Assembly (NCBI RefSeq): GCF_001270745.1
Contig: NZ_LFXL01000036.1
Coordinates: forward strand, 1 to 64,000
Source of the DNA: Jiangella muralis
GTDB lineage: Bacteria; Actinomycetota; Actinomycetes; Jiangellales; Jiangellaceae
DNA: 64,000 nt
Reading direction: 5' to 3'
In this document: positions 1-8,487 of the stretch, piece after piece
How positions within the stretch are numbered: position 1 is the stretch's first letter
How the letters are laid out: the number at the start of each line of letters is the position of its first letter
Made by a program: the position numbers and the translations under genes
The notes under the pieces: generated by a model
What the model saw: only the letters and a program-made list of their open reading frames with translations
Told to the model about the DNA's origin: nothing
Database searches by the model: none

Positions 1-386
1 ACCGTCTCGTCCCGACCGAGTAGAGACACGATCCGAAGTGTCCGGACATCCCGGGGCGGTTCAATCCCCAGCTTCGGCGGTCGGCTGCGCATCACGGATC
101 GGTGAATGCTGGCGCAATCTCGAAACTGGGACCGGTGCTCCGGGCCCGGCGGCCACACGAGGCCTGCCGTACGTGACTACACGATGGCCGTCGTCCTGAC
201 CTCGTAAGCTCTCGATCATTGCCAGCGCCCAGACTACGAGGTCCTGTGCCAAGCCACTCGACACCGCGGCAGCCTCGGGAGTCGCCGGGTACTGCAGACG
301 CCGCCCCGGATCATCTCTGTTGCTACGGGCCGCCATCCGCAAGATTTGCGTGGCGGCCGATCCGAGCTGCACCCGATACTGAGCTC
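1..386. other. left edge, no supported gene
   Basis: No gene is supported here. A 103-codon ATG reading frame runs on the minus strand from 372 to 61, but it shows no motif, no convincing ribosome binding site and no homology I recognise. The stretch probably holds the promoter region of the PIN-like gene that follows. Confidence 0.4.
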
Positions 387-1271
387 GTGGAAGGTTCTCA
401 ATTCAACTTCGATGCTCCGGATGTCTTGTACATCGACCTGACCGGCAGCTACACGCGCCTCGAAAAGTGGGGAGCGCAACTGGCGAGCTTTGCCGGCGCG
501 TGGATCCGTGAGGAGCTAGGCGACGAGCTGGGGCCAGCCATTGCCGCGGGCATGGCGATGGGCGCGCCGGTCGGACCTGACTTTGATTACGCAGGTTCCA
601 TGGACCTGTTCGGCACCCGCCGTGGGCGCGGTCCCCTTTACATAGCCTGGGACACGAATCTACTGATCGACTACTTCGACTTCGGTGCGCGCCTGTGGCG
701 AGGGGAGGGTCTGCCCGAATCCTTGGAAGAAGGGAATTACCTAGCTCTGGAGGGCTTGGAGCTCCTTCTCGCCTTGTGGGTCGTCCGTGACATCCGCTTC
801 GTTCTCCTGCCGCAAGTGATAAGTGACGCGAGGAAGCGACTCAGCGACCAGCGGCGACGCGACCGCATCAACGCCTTCCAGGAATTCGTAGGCGCACTGC
901 GGCTGGTGAGCTCGACGACTGACGGCGACAACCTTGAGGCACCGTCAAGAGCGGGGCTGTTGGAGCTGCCGAACCGGATCATCGACGACACGCTTCAAGC
1001 CGTACCCGCCGGTCTGGATCGTCAATTGGTACGCGCTGCCGTCCGCAGCGGAGTCCACGTGATGATCACAAAGGACCGCGGGATGCTTCGTGGTGCCCAA
1101 GCCCTCAGGCGCCTAGGGCTTGCGATCACTGATCCTCAGGAACTTCTTGAATGGCTATTCGCCTCAGGTTCGTACCACTGTCTGCTTGATCCACGATTCC
1201 TATACTGGCCGATGCCTGACCAGCAGCGCATAGCACACCTGATTGCCGCGATTCCCGACCACGGCCTGTGA
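387..1271 (+). CDS. PIN-like domain protein (putative toxin-type nuclease)
   Basis: Predicted protein of 294 aa. I chose the GTG at 387 because the conserved-looking part begins just after it; the frame is open upstream to 219, but that N-terminal stretch looks like unstructured out-of-gene sequence. The central segment WDTNLLIDYF (Asp near residue 89) and the later MITKDRGML (Asp near residue 228) are spaced like the first and third acidic motifs of PIN-fold ribonucleases. The helical region between them contains an RKRLSDQRRRDR basic stretch. PIN proteins cleave RNA as toxins or maturation nucleases. This one is larger than VapC-type toxins (about 130 aa) and no antitoxin is visible, so a defence-linked PIN-like nuclease is an inference from its position beside the restriction-modification genes. 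Confidence 0.6.
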   Translation: MEGSQFNFDAPDVLYIDLTGSYTRLEKWGAQLASFAGAWIREELGDELGPAIAAGMAMGAPVGPDFDYAGSMDLFGTRRGRGPLYIAWDTNLLIDYFDFGARLWRGEGLPESLEEGNYLALEGLELLLALWVVRDIRFVLLPQVISDARKRLSDQRRRDRINAFQEFVGALRLVSSTTDGDNLEAPSRAGLLELPNRIIDDTLQAVPAGLDRQLVRAAVRSGVHVMITKDRGMLRGAQALRRLGLAITDPQELLEWLFASGSYHCLLDPRFLYWPMPDQQRIAHLIAAIPDHGL

Positions 1272-1618
1272 GGCGTGGCCGTACGTCGCGCATCGCAATC
1301 GGACTCCACGTCGGGGCCAGGCGCGACTCGCGAGCGTACCTAGGCCCCAACCTGGGCCAAGTTGTGCGCACAGCGCCGCTTTATCTGCTTGCGGACGTCT
1401 TCGGGTGGTTGTTGGCGGCGGTCAGTGCGTGGAATCCGTAACCATCTGGATCGTGCGGTCGCGGCGCAGCGTTGTGACGAATCCGCTTGATCGACCGGGG
1501 CAGTCACGCTCGACCTCACAAGCTGGGTGGAGCCAAGGGTGAACGTCGTCGTCCTCAATAGGCACACCAATGAAGTTCCTTGCGCCGGACGATACTCGCC
1601 GTCCGGGTCTCATTGGGT
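1272..1618. other. intergenic stretch between PIN-like gene and ATPase 3' end
   Basis: About 350 bases with only overlapping short reading frames in several frames and no recognisable product. The flanking genes are convergent, so the stretch should hold their terminators, but I see no strong stem-loop. Confidence 0.4.
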
Positions 1619-3296
1619 TCATGGCAGGAGCGTCGCGCTGTCGAGTCTGCGTCGCAGGTGTGACATGAGACTGAGTGCGTCGAGGCAATCATGGTGGCTG
1701 ATGACCCCTAAGGACTTGATCGTCTCCATCGGTTCGTGCGAGAGTGGATTGCGGAACGCCGACCAGATCGCTCTCGCGAGTTCGCGCTGGCCGTTCTCAA
1801 GATTCTTGGCGGAGTTATCGGATATCGATGGACTCCTGACTCTGAAAGGCAATGTGAAGTTCAAGCGTCGTCCGGATCCATCGCCTAGGGCCTTCCCGAA
1901 CAGCGATGCTTCATCTCCGTCGGGCAGCTGAGCGGCGGAACGCAGGTCGGCGACATACTGCTTGCACGCCTCCAAGAGCGCTTGGTAGTAGTCTCCAGCC
2001 TTGAAATAGGACTCGCATGCCGCCTGAATGCTGGTGTGGAGATGACGCCAGACAAGATCCGCGTACGGCGGAGCGATGTCCTTGAGGTTTCTGACAGCCT
2101 TGCCCCGGTCTTCATCGCTCATATCGGTGTCTTCGGACTCGATGAGGCTGATCAGGTCCCTCAAAGGTTCCTTCTCAGGGCCTTTCACCGTTTCGACCCA
2201 CTCGTCCGAATCGACGCCAGTCTCATCCTTGATCTGTGCCTTTTTCTTATCGGCGCGCAGTTGTCGTCGGAGCTGGGCGATCTCCTCGACCATTCGCTTG
2301 AGCAGCACCCGTATCCTCGCTGCGTCGGCATGCTCCCAGTTTACGGCCCGCCTGTCGGTTGCGACCACGTCCGGCTTGATCGCATCCAGTCCGTCGACGG
2401 CGATGTGACCGGTCAGATAGGCATACGCATAGCTGGAGTCTGATGCCCCGAAGAATTCGGGCTCGCTAACGAGGCGCCCGTTGGCGTAGACGGCGACGCC
2501 TCGCATCTGTGTGGGGAGCGGCTTCTCGGCAGCGATGATGACGCCGACGACGCCAACGGACGTCAGGTCCCCGGAGCTTTCAGGGTAGATCGCCTGGAAC
2601 AGCCCACGTGAACTCCGTAGCGACGGATGACATCCGAAGCTCCCGAGTAACCGGAATCGCCGAGCCGTCACGGCCAAGGACTCGGAGGGCAACCTCGTTG
2701 GCGCCGTACTGGAAGAGCCTGGACAGGCTCTCTGCCAGATCTGTCGGCGAGATATCGCTGCTACGCGTTAGCTGAGAGACGGTGACCGAGGTCCCGTGTT
2801 CGTGCACTACGGCTGGCTCTGAGATAGAGCCGGGTTCATAGTCGCCGTCCTCGGTATCGATCAGTTCTTGCCAGTCCAGCGTGACGATGAGGCGCTCGTC
2901 GCTGCCTTGGCGGGTCGTTGCTACTTCGATCTTGTGGCCAATGCCGAAGAGTGCGAGCTTGCCAAGGCCCTTCTTGCCGGAGACTGTCCGCTTGCCACTC
3001 TCGGACATCGCGATCAATGACGAGCCCCGGCGGTTCCGGCCGATTCGCAGGTACTTGCCGCGCACGTCGTTGCGAGACATGCCGTGCCCGTTGTCCTCAA
3101 CTACGATCCGTTGGTCATGGCCGCTACCGATGACATGGACGGTGATCTCGGTGGCGTCGGCATCGTAGGCATTGGCGACAAGCTCTGCCACAGCATTTGG
3201 CAGGCGCGAGTACATATTCGAGCCAAGGTGTTCGATCGTGTGGGGGTCGAACTTCAGGACGAGGGCGGATTCGTCAGGCTGGTGAGTGGCGCTCAT
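1619..3296 (-). pseudogene. MORC/MutL-type GHKL ATPase, split by a +1 frameshift
   Basis: The N-terminal 238 codons (3296 down to 2580) carry the GHKL ATPase fold: N-box AVAELVANAYDADA, ATP-lid motif VEDNGHGM, and the glycine motif SGKKGLGKLALFG. That frame stops at a TGA at 2582-2580. The C-terminal part continues in another frame down to 1619, and it is open on both sides of the break. Removing one base from the CCC run (GGG on the plus strand, 2583-2585) joins DLP to ESSGDLTSVGVVGV and gives one protein of about 555 aa, the usual size for this ATPase family. The start lies 29 nt after the stop of the methyltransferase upstream, so the two form an operon. MORC-type ATPases are thought to act as ATP-gated clamps that couple DNA recognition to cleavage. 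Either the gene is broken or the assembly has an extra base. Confidence 0.8.
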
Positions 3297-3325
3297 GGTG
3301 GGGATCGCGCTCTCCGGTTCTACTG

Positions 3326-4450
3326 TCAGGCTGTAGGGAACGCGGCCATAAGGTGCTGGCCTAGAGCCTTACCGAGCGGGATCGGGACAGCGTTGCCGAT
3401 TTGGCGAGCAATTGCTGTCTTCGATCCCACCCACTTGTAAGTATCACGGAAGCCTTGGATACGCGCTGCTTCCTGGTGGGTTAGCGCGCGGGGTTCTGAG
3501 GGGTGTAGGTATCGACCCTTCTCGGGTTTGAAGAACTCCGTCCGGATCGTAACCGATGGCCGGTTCCACCACAGGCGCCCCATCACGTCGGCGGATCCGG
3601 TGGTGTGATTTCTCCAACAATTTGACTTGAGGTCTTCCGGAAGCTTAAAACGATTCTCGCCTTCCTTAATGAAGGCGAATCGCTTCAGCGAGATCTCCTC
3701 GTAATGGCGGGTTACATGAAGCTCGTCCGTCCGGTAAGCGCCAGCGAGCGTCTCGCCTTCAAACTCGTACCACCGATCCGGGAGGCTCTGAAGCCGCACC
3801 GTTTCCGGCAGCTTTTCCAGCACGCTCCGGAGCGTCCGCCAATTTGCTGGATCCTTGAAGCGCGTCTCGACTTCTGGAAAGCCCGGGAAGGGCAGGTCAC
3901 GATGGTGGCCGATCAAGATGACCCGCTTACGGACCTGAGCGGCGCCGTGCTCGGCAGCGTTCAAGATCTTAGCTTGGAATGCGTAGTCGCGGAGTGCCCC
4001 GCCGGGACTACACATCTCCTCGAACTGTGCATACTGGGTCGAACCCAGAAATCTGGGGACGTTCTCCAGTACGAAGAAACGAGGGTTTGCCTTCGAAATC
4101 GTCTGTGCGTAGTACTCCCAGAGACGGTTGCGTTGATCGTGGACGTCCTTCTTGCCGAGGGCTGAGAAGCCCTGGCACGGGGGTCCGCCGATGATGAGGT
4201 CCGCCTCTGGAACGTCCTCGGTCGCGAGCCAATCTTCGATCGCGCCAGCGAAGACCTTCGACCTGCCATGGTTCGCCTCATACGAGGCGGCGGCGGCACG
4301 GTCGAACTCGACCGCTCGAACTGTCGAGTACCTCCGCGTAGCGGTCCGCATCGCGGACGCGCGTTTGAAGCCCTCGCTCAGGCCGCCAGCGCCGCTGAAG
4401 AGGTCGAGCACGCGGATCTCGGCGCGCAGGGACGACCGAGATTGCACCAT
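3326..4450 (-). CDS. DNA (cytosine-5-)-methyltransferase
   Basis: A 374-aa C5-cytosine DNA methyltransferase that transfers a methyl group from SAM to cytosine in a specific DNA target. Visible motifs in order: motif I LDLFSGAGG (residues 15-23, SAM binding), motif IV GGPPCQGFSALG with the catalytic Cys near residue 92, motif VI ENVPRFL, the QVRKR segment of motif VIII, then motifs IX-X ending in RQIGNAVPIPLGKALG. I start at the ATG at 4450 because motif I follows at the normal distance; the frame is open to 4636 but that extension lacks family similarity. It heads a minus-strand operon with the GHKL ATPase and is divergent from vsr. The pairing of a C5 methylase with Vsr is classic: methylated cytosine deaminates to T:G mismatches, which Vsr repairs. 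The target sequence cannot be read from the protein. Confidence 0.95.
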   Translation of the reverse strand: MVQSRSSLRAEIRVLDLFSGAGGLSEGFKRASAMRTATRRYSTVRAVEFDRAAAASYEANHGRSKVFAGAIEDWLATEDVPEADLIIGGPPCQGFSALGKKDVHDQRNRLWEYYAQTISKANPRFFVLENVPRFLGSTQYAQFEEMCSPGGALRDYAFQAKILNAAEHGAAQVRKRVILIGHHRDLPFPGFPEVETRFKDPANWRTLRSVLEKLPETVRLQSLPDRWYEFEGETLAGAYRTDELHVTRHYEEISLKRFAFIKEGENRFKLPEDLKSNCWRNHTTGSADVMGRLWWNRPSVTIRTEFFKPEKGRYLHPSEPRALTHQEAARIQGFRDTYKWVGSKTAIARQIGNAVPIPLGKALGQHLMAAFPTA

Positions 4451-5013
4451 GGTACGGAACTCTAACGGGTCGGTCGGACATCCCGTGTGGCGAGCTCGGT
4501 GCGACTCGCCCCAACTGGCTACTCCGATTGTCCGGAGGACGCCTACGCTCGAAGCGTGTTGTGCGATGTGAGGGCTGCAGGCGGCGTCGGCATCTGCGAC
4601 GCTGTGCTTCCTGAGTCGTTGGATCCGGGCTGTCACTGCCAGCTTGGCGTGGGACTCGACTCCAACATCCTGAATGACCAGCAGCCGTCCGGTCTCGAGC
4701 TGCCGCCCGTCAGGGATGAGCTGGGCCTGCCAGCGGGTGCTGACCGGGATCTGATGCTGAAAGAACCGGTTGCCCGGGTGTCATGTTTCCCTGACTCGCG
4801 ACCGCAACGTGCGACGCAGCGTGAGTCTCAACGGACCAGAAATGAGAGTCCTCGGCAGGCTGAACGCGCTGACGCCCTCATGATGGCGGGCGTGGGCCGG
4901 TTCGCGGGTGGCGGCTGCTCGGACCTGAACTACCCGTACCTTGATCCGTACATTCCTGCCCTCGACATCGGTAAGGCTGGCTTGCTCTTTCACGTCGAAG
5001 GGAGCTGACCGGC
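4451..5013. other. divergent promoter region of methyltransferase and vsr
   Basis: A 563-base spacer between divergent genes. On the minus strand a frame runs from 4993 to the methyltransferase start with a single TGA at 4783-4781; its translation (for example RWQAQLIPDGRQLETGRLL) looks protein-like but I do not recognise it. A plus-strand frame from 4487 to 5008 looks like a shadow. The stretch probably contains both promoters and perhaps a decayed gene. Confidence 0.35.
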
Positions 5014-5436
5014 GTGGACCGGCCGCTAACGAACGAGATCACCTCCAGGCGGATGTCGCGGCAGCGGCGTCGAGACACGGAGGCAGAGCTGAGCCTCCGG
5101 CGAGTCCTACATGCCCGCGGTCTTCGGTACCGCGTAGACGCTGCCCTTCCCGGACTTCCCAGGAGGCGAGCTGACCTCTCATTCCCGCGTCAGCGCCTCG
5201 CGGTCTTTGTCGACGGCTGTTTCTGGCACGGATGCCCTGTGCACAAGACAGAGCCCAAGAACAACGCCGCGTGGTGGGCCGCAAAGCTCGCTCGCAACAT
5301 CGAGCGTGATCGGGAGACCGACGCGCACCTTGCTGACCTGGGGTGGCGAGTGGTCCGAATCTGGGAGCACGAGGACCCGGAGCTCGCGGCCGATCTCGTC
5401 GAAGCCGCTGCTCGATCGGATCAGTTCGGGACATAA
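5014..5436 (+). CDS. vsr: very short patch repair endonuclease Vsr
   Basis: A 140-aa Vsr-family endonuclease that nicks DNA 5' of the T in T:G mismatches arising from deaminated 5-methylcytosine. The sequence shows the family core: an N-terminal RRRDTEAELSLRRVLHARGL helix, the catalytic strand LAVFVDGCFWHGCP (metal-binding Asp and the zinc/active-site His-Cys region), and WRVVRIWEHE near the C-terminus. The length is normal for the family. The start is a GTG at 5014 preceded by GAAGGGAG at 4997-5004. It is divergent from the C5 methyltransferase whose lesions it would repair, and it opens the plus-strand run towards the ATPase, PD-(D/E)XK and Z1 genes. In this class of systems Vsr-like nucleases may also act as restriction effectors; that is inference. 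Confidence 0.93.
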   Translation: MDRPLTNEITSRRMSRQRRRDTEAELSLRRVLHARGLRYRVDAALPGLPRRRADLSFPRQRLAVFVDGCFWHGCPVHKTEPKNNAAWWAAKLARNIERDRETDAHLADLGWRVVRIWEHEDPELAADLVEAAARSDQFGT

Positions 5437-5462
5437 CGAGTTCTGTCGGGCTCGTCTGGTAG

Positions 5463-5987
5463 ATGTGTGACGGGGCCGGTCGGCTCCGCTCCGTGGCTAA
5501 GTTGAGGGAACGGGTTTTGAAGCGCAAGCTCAGGGAAGTGTCGCTGCCGCTGGGAGCGATCAACCGCGAGTCCGCGAACGGACAGTCGGTTTCTCGGCGG
5601 GGCCACCCCGTGACCTCGCTTCCCCGGTGGGCGCGTCGGCCGTTCGCGGCAGCGCGAGTGATCCCCTCCGCCCAACTCGTCGACGACCCGAGTGAACGTC
5701 CCGACGAGCTCCCTACAGAGGAAGCTCGGGTGTTGGAGCGCGCTCGCCTGCACGGCATCATCCAGCGGATGGTTGCCTGGGAGGGCATTCAAGATCCGAA
5801 GGTCTTTGAGGAGGCCAATTGGGGAATTCGAAGGTCTACAGGGGGGAGGTCTCCGACTATCTTGGATCCGTGCGTCGGCGAGGCGACCTTCCCGTTGGAG
5901 GCTCAGGGGCTCGGACTTCAGGCACGAGGACGCGCCAGCACCTTCCTTGGTTTCGACAAGAGCGACTTCGAGGATGTCGAGTGGTAG
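5463..5987 (+). pseudogene. N-terminal remnant of a DUF1156 DNA methylase
   Basis: 174 codons that resemble only the first part of DUF1156-type DNA methylases (COG1743, normally around 900 aa). Recognisable pieces in order: AINRESANGQSVSRRGHP, then WARRPFAAARVIPSAQLVDD (compare the usual WWARRPLAA.RA...LVDDP), an ERARLHGIIQRMVAWE helix, and TILDPCVGEATFPLEAQGLG, which corresponds to the SAM-binding DPFAGGGSIPLEAQRLGL motif but has lost the glycine triplet. The catalytic motif and the rest are absent. Its TAG at 5985-5987 overlaps the GTG start of the next ATPase gene. It is therefore a decayed or captured fragment of another defence methylase and is unlikely to methylate DNA, although it may still be translated and couple ribosomes into the next gene. 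Confidence 0.7.
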
Positions 5988-7486
5988 CCGCATCAGGCGA
6001 CGTCGTCGAGCGAATTCAGCTCGCTCCTGATGCCGGGCTGGTAAAGAGCCTCGGGGCGAATCACACGCTGGAATCCGCCATCGCTGATCTCGTGGACAAC
6101 AGCATCGACGCCGGTGCAGGCCGAGTCTCAGTTCGGTTGCTGACGCGACAGGACCGGCTCGTTCAGGTCGAGGTCCTTGATGACGGCAAGGGCATGGATG
6201 TCAACGTCGTCAATGCAGCCATGACCATCGGCCATCAACGCGACTACAGCGTGGATGATCTCGGTCATTTCGGTATGGGCCTCAAGGTCGCCTCGTTCGG
6301 CCACGCTGATGTACTAACTGTGTGGTCGACCAAGTACGGCGCCACACCTGTTGGTCGCAGAATTCGCCGAGCGGACTTCTCAAAGGACTTCACGTGCGAG
6401 GTGCTGTCGGCCAAGGTGGCGGAGGAGCATTCCGCGGACAGGAGCGTGATTCTCGGATCCGACGTGGGGACATCGATCATCTGGACGGAGGTACGCAACG
6501 CCTACCGTGGCGACGCCGCGGACGAAGCTCGCCGGTGGCTGGCGACCCGAAACGAAGCATTGCGAGCCCACCTCGGAGTTACGTTCCATCGTCTCCTGGC
6601 TGACAGACGCCTCCGCATCGACGTCCTGGTCGATGAGCTCGGCGAAGCGTTGGCTGCGCCGGGGGTGCCGGTGCTTCCGATAGACCCGTTCGGATACGCC
6701 ACCTCAGGGCACCCTGACTACCCGAAGGTTCTGGTTGCGAAGGCTGGCGAGACCCGAGTCAAGCTGCGCTGCCATGTCTGGCCGGCCAGGTCCGACATCA
6801 CAGGCTTTCGGATCGGGACGAAGCCCGGCGAGCAGTTCCAGGGGTTCTACATCTACCGTAACGATCGGCTGCTGCAGGCGGGGGGATGGTCAGACACCGC
6901 TAACCCGAGCCCTGCGCGACAGTTGGCCCGCGTCGTCCTCGAGGACAGCCAGGCCATCGGCTCGTTCCTCACCATGAACCCCGAGAAGAGCGGGCTCAAG
7001 TTCGAGCCGATCTTCCACGACGCTCTCGGCCGAGCGGCGGCAGCCGACGGCACCACGTTCATTGAGTACCTGCAGGATGCCGAATCGATCCACATCGACG
7101 CCAACAAGCGGAAGCGCCGACGGCGCCCCGTCATTCGGCCAGACAAGGGATTCACTCCTGCTGTCCGCAAGCGCATCGGCAACGAGCTGCAGTTCATCGA
7201 CGGCGACTCGATCGACCTCAAGTGGCGACGCATGCCCGCTGGGGAGTTCTTCGACGTGGAGCTCCCAACTAAGACCCTCTGGCTCAACAGCCGTTACCGG
7301 CCGCTCTTCGCGCCATCCGGCGGAAGTCTCAACGACGCGCCTGTCCTCAAAGCGTTGATGTTCCTGCTGACACATGAGGTCTTCGAGGGACGACATCTCG
7401 GAGCGAAGGACAAGGACCAGATCGCACTCTGGAAGAGTATCCTCGGTGCAGCGGTGGTAGCCGAGGAGCGTATGCGCGGCGAGTAG
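5981..7486 (+). CDS. GHKL (MORC-like) ATP-binding protein
   Basis: A 501-aa ATPase of the HSP90/MutL/histidine-kinase fold. The Bergerat motifs are plain: ESAIADLVDNSIDAGA (N box, about residues 31-46), LDDGKGM (about 65-71) and GHFGMGLKVASFG (about 93-105). Past the ATPase and transducer regions lies FYIYRNDRLLQAGGW, typical of the MutL/MORC second domain. The GTG at 5981 is preferred because it overlaps the stop of the preceding fragment and places the N-terminal helix directly before the ATPase domain; the upstream open frame only reads through that fragment. It is followed 12 nt later by the PD-(D/E)XK gene and then Z1, the standard order in MORC/Z1 restriction-modification loci. Its role is inferred to be ATP-dependent coupling of target recognition to cleavage. 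Confidence 0.85.
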   Translation: MVAASGDVVERIQLAPDAGLVKSLGANHTLESAIADLVDNSIDAGAGRVSVRLLTRQDRLVQVEVLDDGKGMDVNVVNAAMTIGHQRDYSVDDLGHFGMGLKVASFGHADVLTVWSTKYGATPVGRRIRRADFSKDFTCEVLSAKVAEEHSADRSVILGSDVGTSIIWTEVRNAYRGDAADEARRWLATRNEALRAHLGVTFHRLLADRRLRIDVLVDELGEALAAPGVPVLPIDPFGYATSGHPDYPKVLVAKAGETRVKLRCHVWPARSDITGFRIGTKPGEQFQGFYIYRNDRLLQAGGWSDTANPSPARQLARVVLEDSQAIGSFLTMNPEKSGLKFEPIFHDALGRAAAADGTTFIEYLQDAESIHIDANKRKRRRRPVIRPDKGFTPAVRKRIGNELQFIDGDSIDLKWRRMPAGEFFDVELPTKTLWLNSRYRPLFAPSGGSLNDAPVLKALMFLLTHEVFEGRHLGAKDKDQIALWKSILGAAVVAEERMRGE

Positions 7487-7498
7487 GGACGAGATGGG

Positions 7499-8482
7499 AT
7501 GACAGTTCCGCCAGGCGACGCACGACACCTGACGTTCACGACCCTCGACGAGCTCTGGAACAGCAGAACCCCCATGGTGCTGCCCATCAAGGGCGAACCA
7601 CCATGTCGGCTCCAACTCGATCCCAAGAACGGGTTCATAACGCTCGTCACGACGTACGAAACCCCCGAACCCGACGTCGCCAAACTGAAGCACATCGGAT
7701 TCAACGCGGTCTCCTCGGGGCACGATGACTTGGCAGAACTCACCGTCCGGGTCGAGGGGAACGTCCACAGCGCCTACGGTCTGCTCGCCACCGTCGCAGA
7801 CGAACTCCAGGTGGAGAAGCTACCGCTGGCAGCGGCCGTCGCCGCGGGCGTTGCGCGGCATCGCAACGTGCTGGCGAGTCGCGGAGCCCTCACCACTGAG
7901 AAGGAGATCGGCTTCTTCGGAGAACTGCTCTTCCTCGAGTTCTTAATCCAAGCAGTCGGTGCCGGTCCTGCTGTCGCAACCTGGCAGGGGCCGATGTCGG
8001 AGGAACACGACTTCACGTTCGACTCCGTCCACGTTGAGGTGAAGACGACCAGCGGCGAACGCCGCAAGCATGTGATTCACGGCTTGGAACAGCTTGTTCC
8101 ACTTCGTGGCGTCCCGCTGAGCCTCCTTTCGATTCAGCTCACCCGAAGCTCGCCTGAGGGTGGACGTACGCTGCCACAGCTAGTGGCACAGGTCCGTACC
8201 TTGGCTGGCGGGCACCGAGTGGCCGTCGACGCGATGCTCGACACATTTGCATGGTGCAGCGGCGACGCTGACCTCTACCCGACGTTCTGGGCTCTCCGGA
8301 CTGAGCCGCGCGCATATGCCGTGCACGGCGATTTCCCGGCGATCACGCCCAACGCTGTCGGGCCGGTCGTGCCGAGCTTCGGGCTTGTGTCGGAGGTTTC
8401 GTACAAAGTGGACCTCACTGATCTCGAATACGACTCGCCTCCCGATCCCGTCGGCGGCTTCGTGGAAGCGAAGGAGAACTGA
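7499..8482 (+). CDS. PD-(D/E)XK motif protein
   Basis: A 327-aa protein of the PD-(D/E)XK motif family (DUF4420/PF14390 type) found next to Z1 helicases. The nuclease core is visible: a helix GFFGELLFLEFLI around residues 138-150 supplying the first acidic residue, then a strand EEHDFTFDSVHVEVKTTSG around 167-186 with the E-x-K catalytic pair. This is the pattern of restriction-endonuclease-fold enzymes, so the gene most likely encodes the DNA-cutting subunit of the system. It sits 12 nt after the GHKL ATPase stop and 5 nt before the Z1 start, a tight operon. Length and order fit the family. The cleavage specificity is unknown. Confidence 0.85.
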   Translation: MTVPPGDARHLTFTTLDELWNSRTPMVLPIKGEPPCRLQLDPKNGFITLVTTYETPEPDVAKLKHIGFNAVSSGHDDLAELTVRVEGNVHSAYGLLATVADELQVEKLPLAAAVAAGVARHRNVLASRGALTTEKEIGFFGELLFLEFLIQAVGAGPAVATWQGPMSEEHDFTFDSVHVEVKTTSGERRKHVIHGLEQLVPLRGVPLSLLSIQLTRSSPEGGRTLPQLVAQVRTLAGGHRVAVDAMLDTFAWCSGDADLYPTFWALRTEPRAYAVHGDFPAITPNAVGPVVPSFGLVSEVSYKVDLTDLEYDSPPDPVGGFVEAKEN

Positions 8483-8487
8483 CGCCC

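Noticed and set aside
40-75. possible tRNA T-arm (GGTTCAATCCC) near the left edge
   Set aside because: The stem bases do not pair correctly and no acceptor or anticodon stem is found.
61-372. 103-codon minus-strand frame at the left edge
   Set aside because: No ribosome site, motif or recognised similarity; overlaps the likely promoter of the PIN-like gene.
4487-5008. 173-codon plus-strand frame ahead of vsr
   Set aside because: Composition looks like a shadow, and the opposite strand reads more protein-like; no family recognised.
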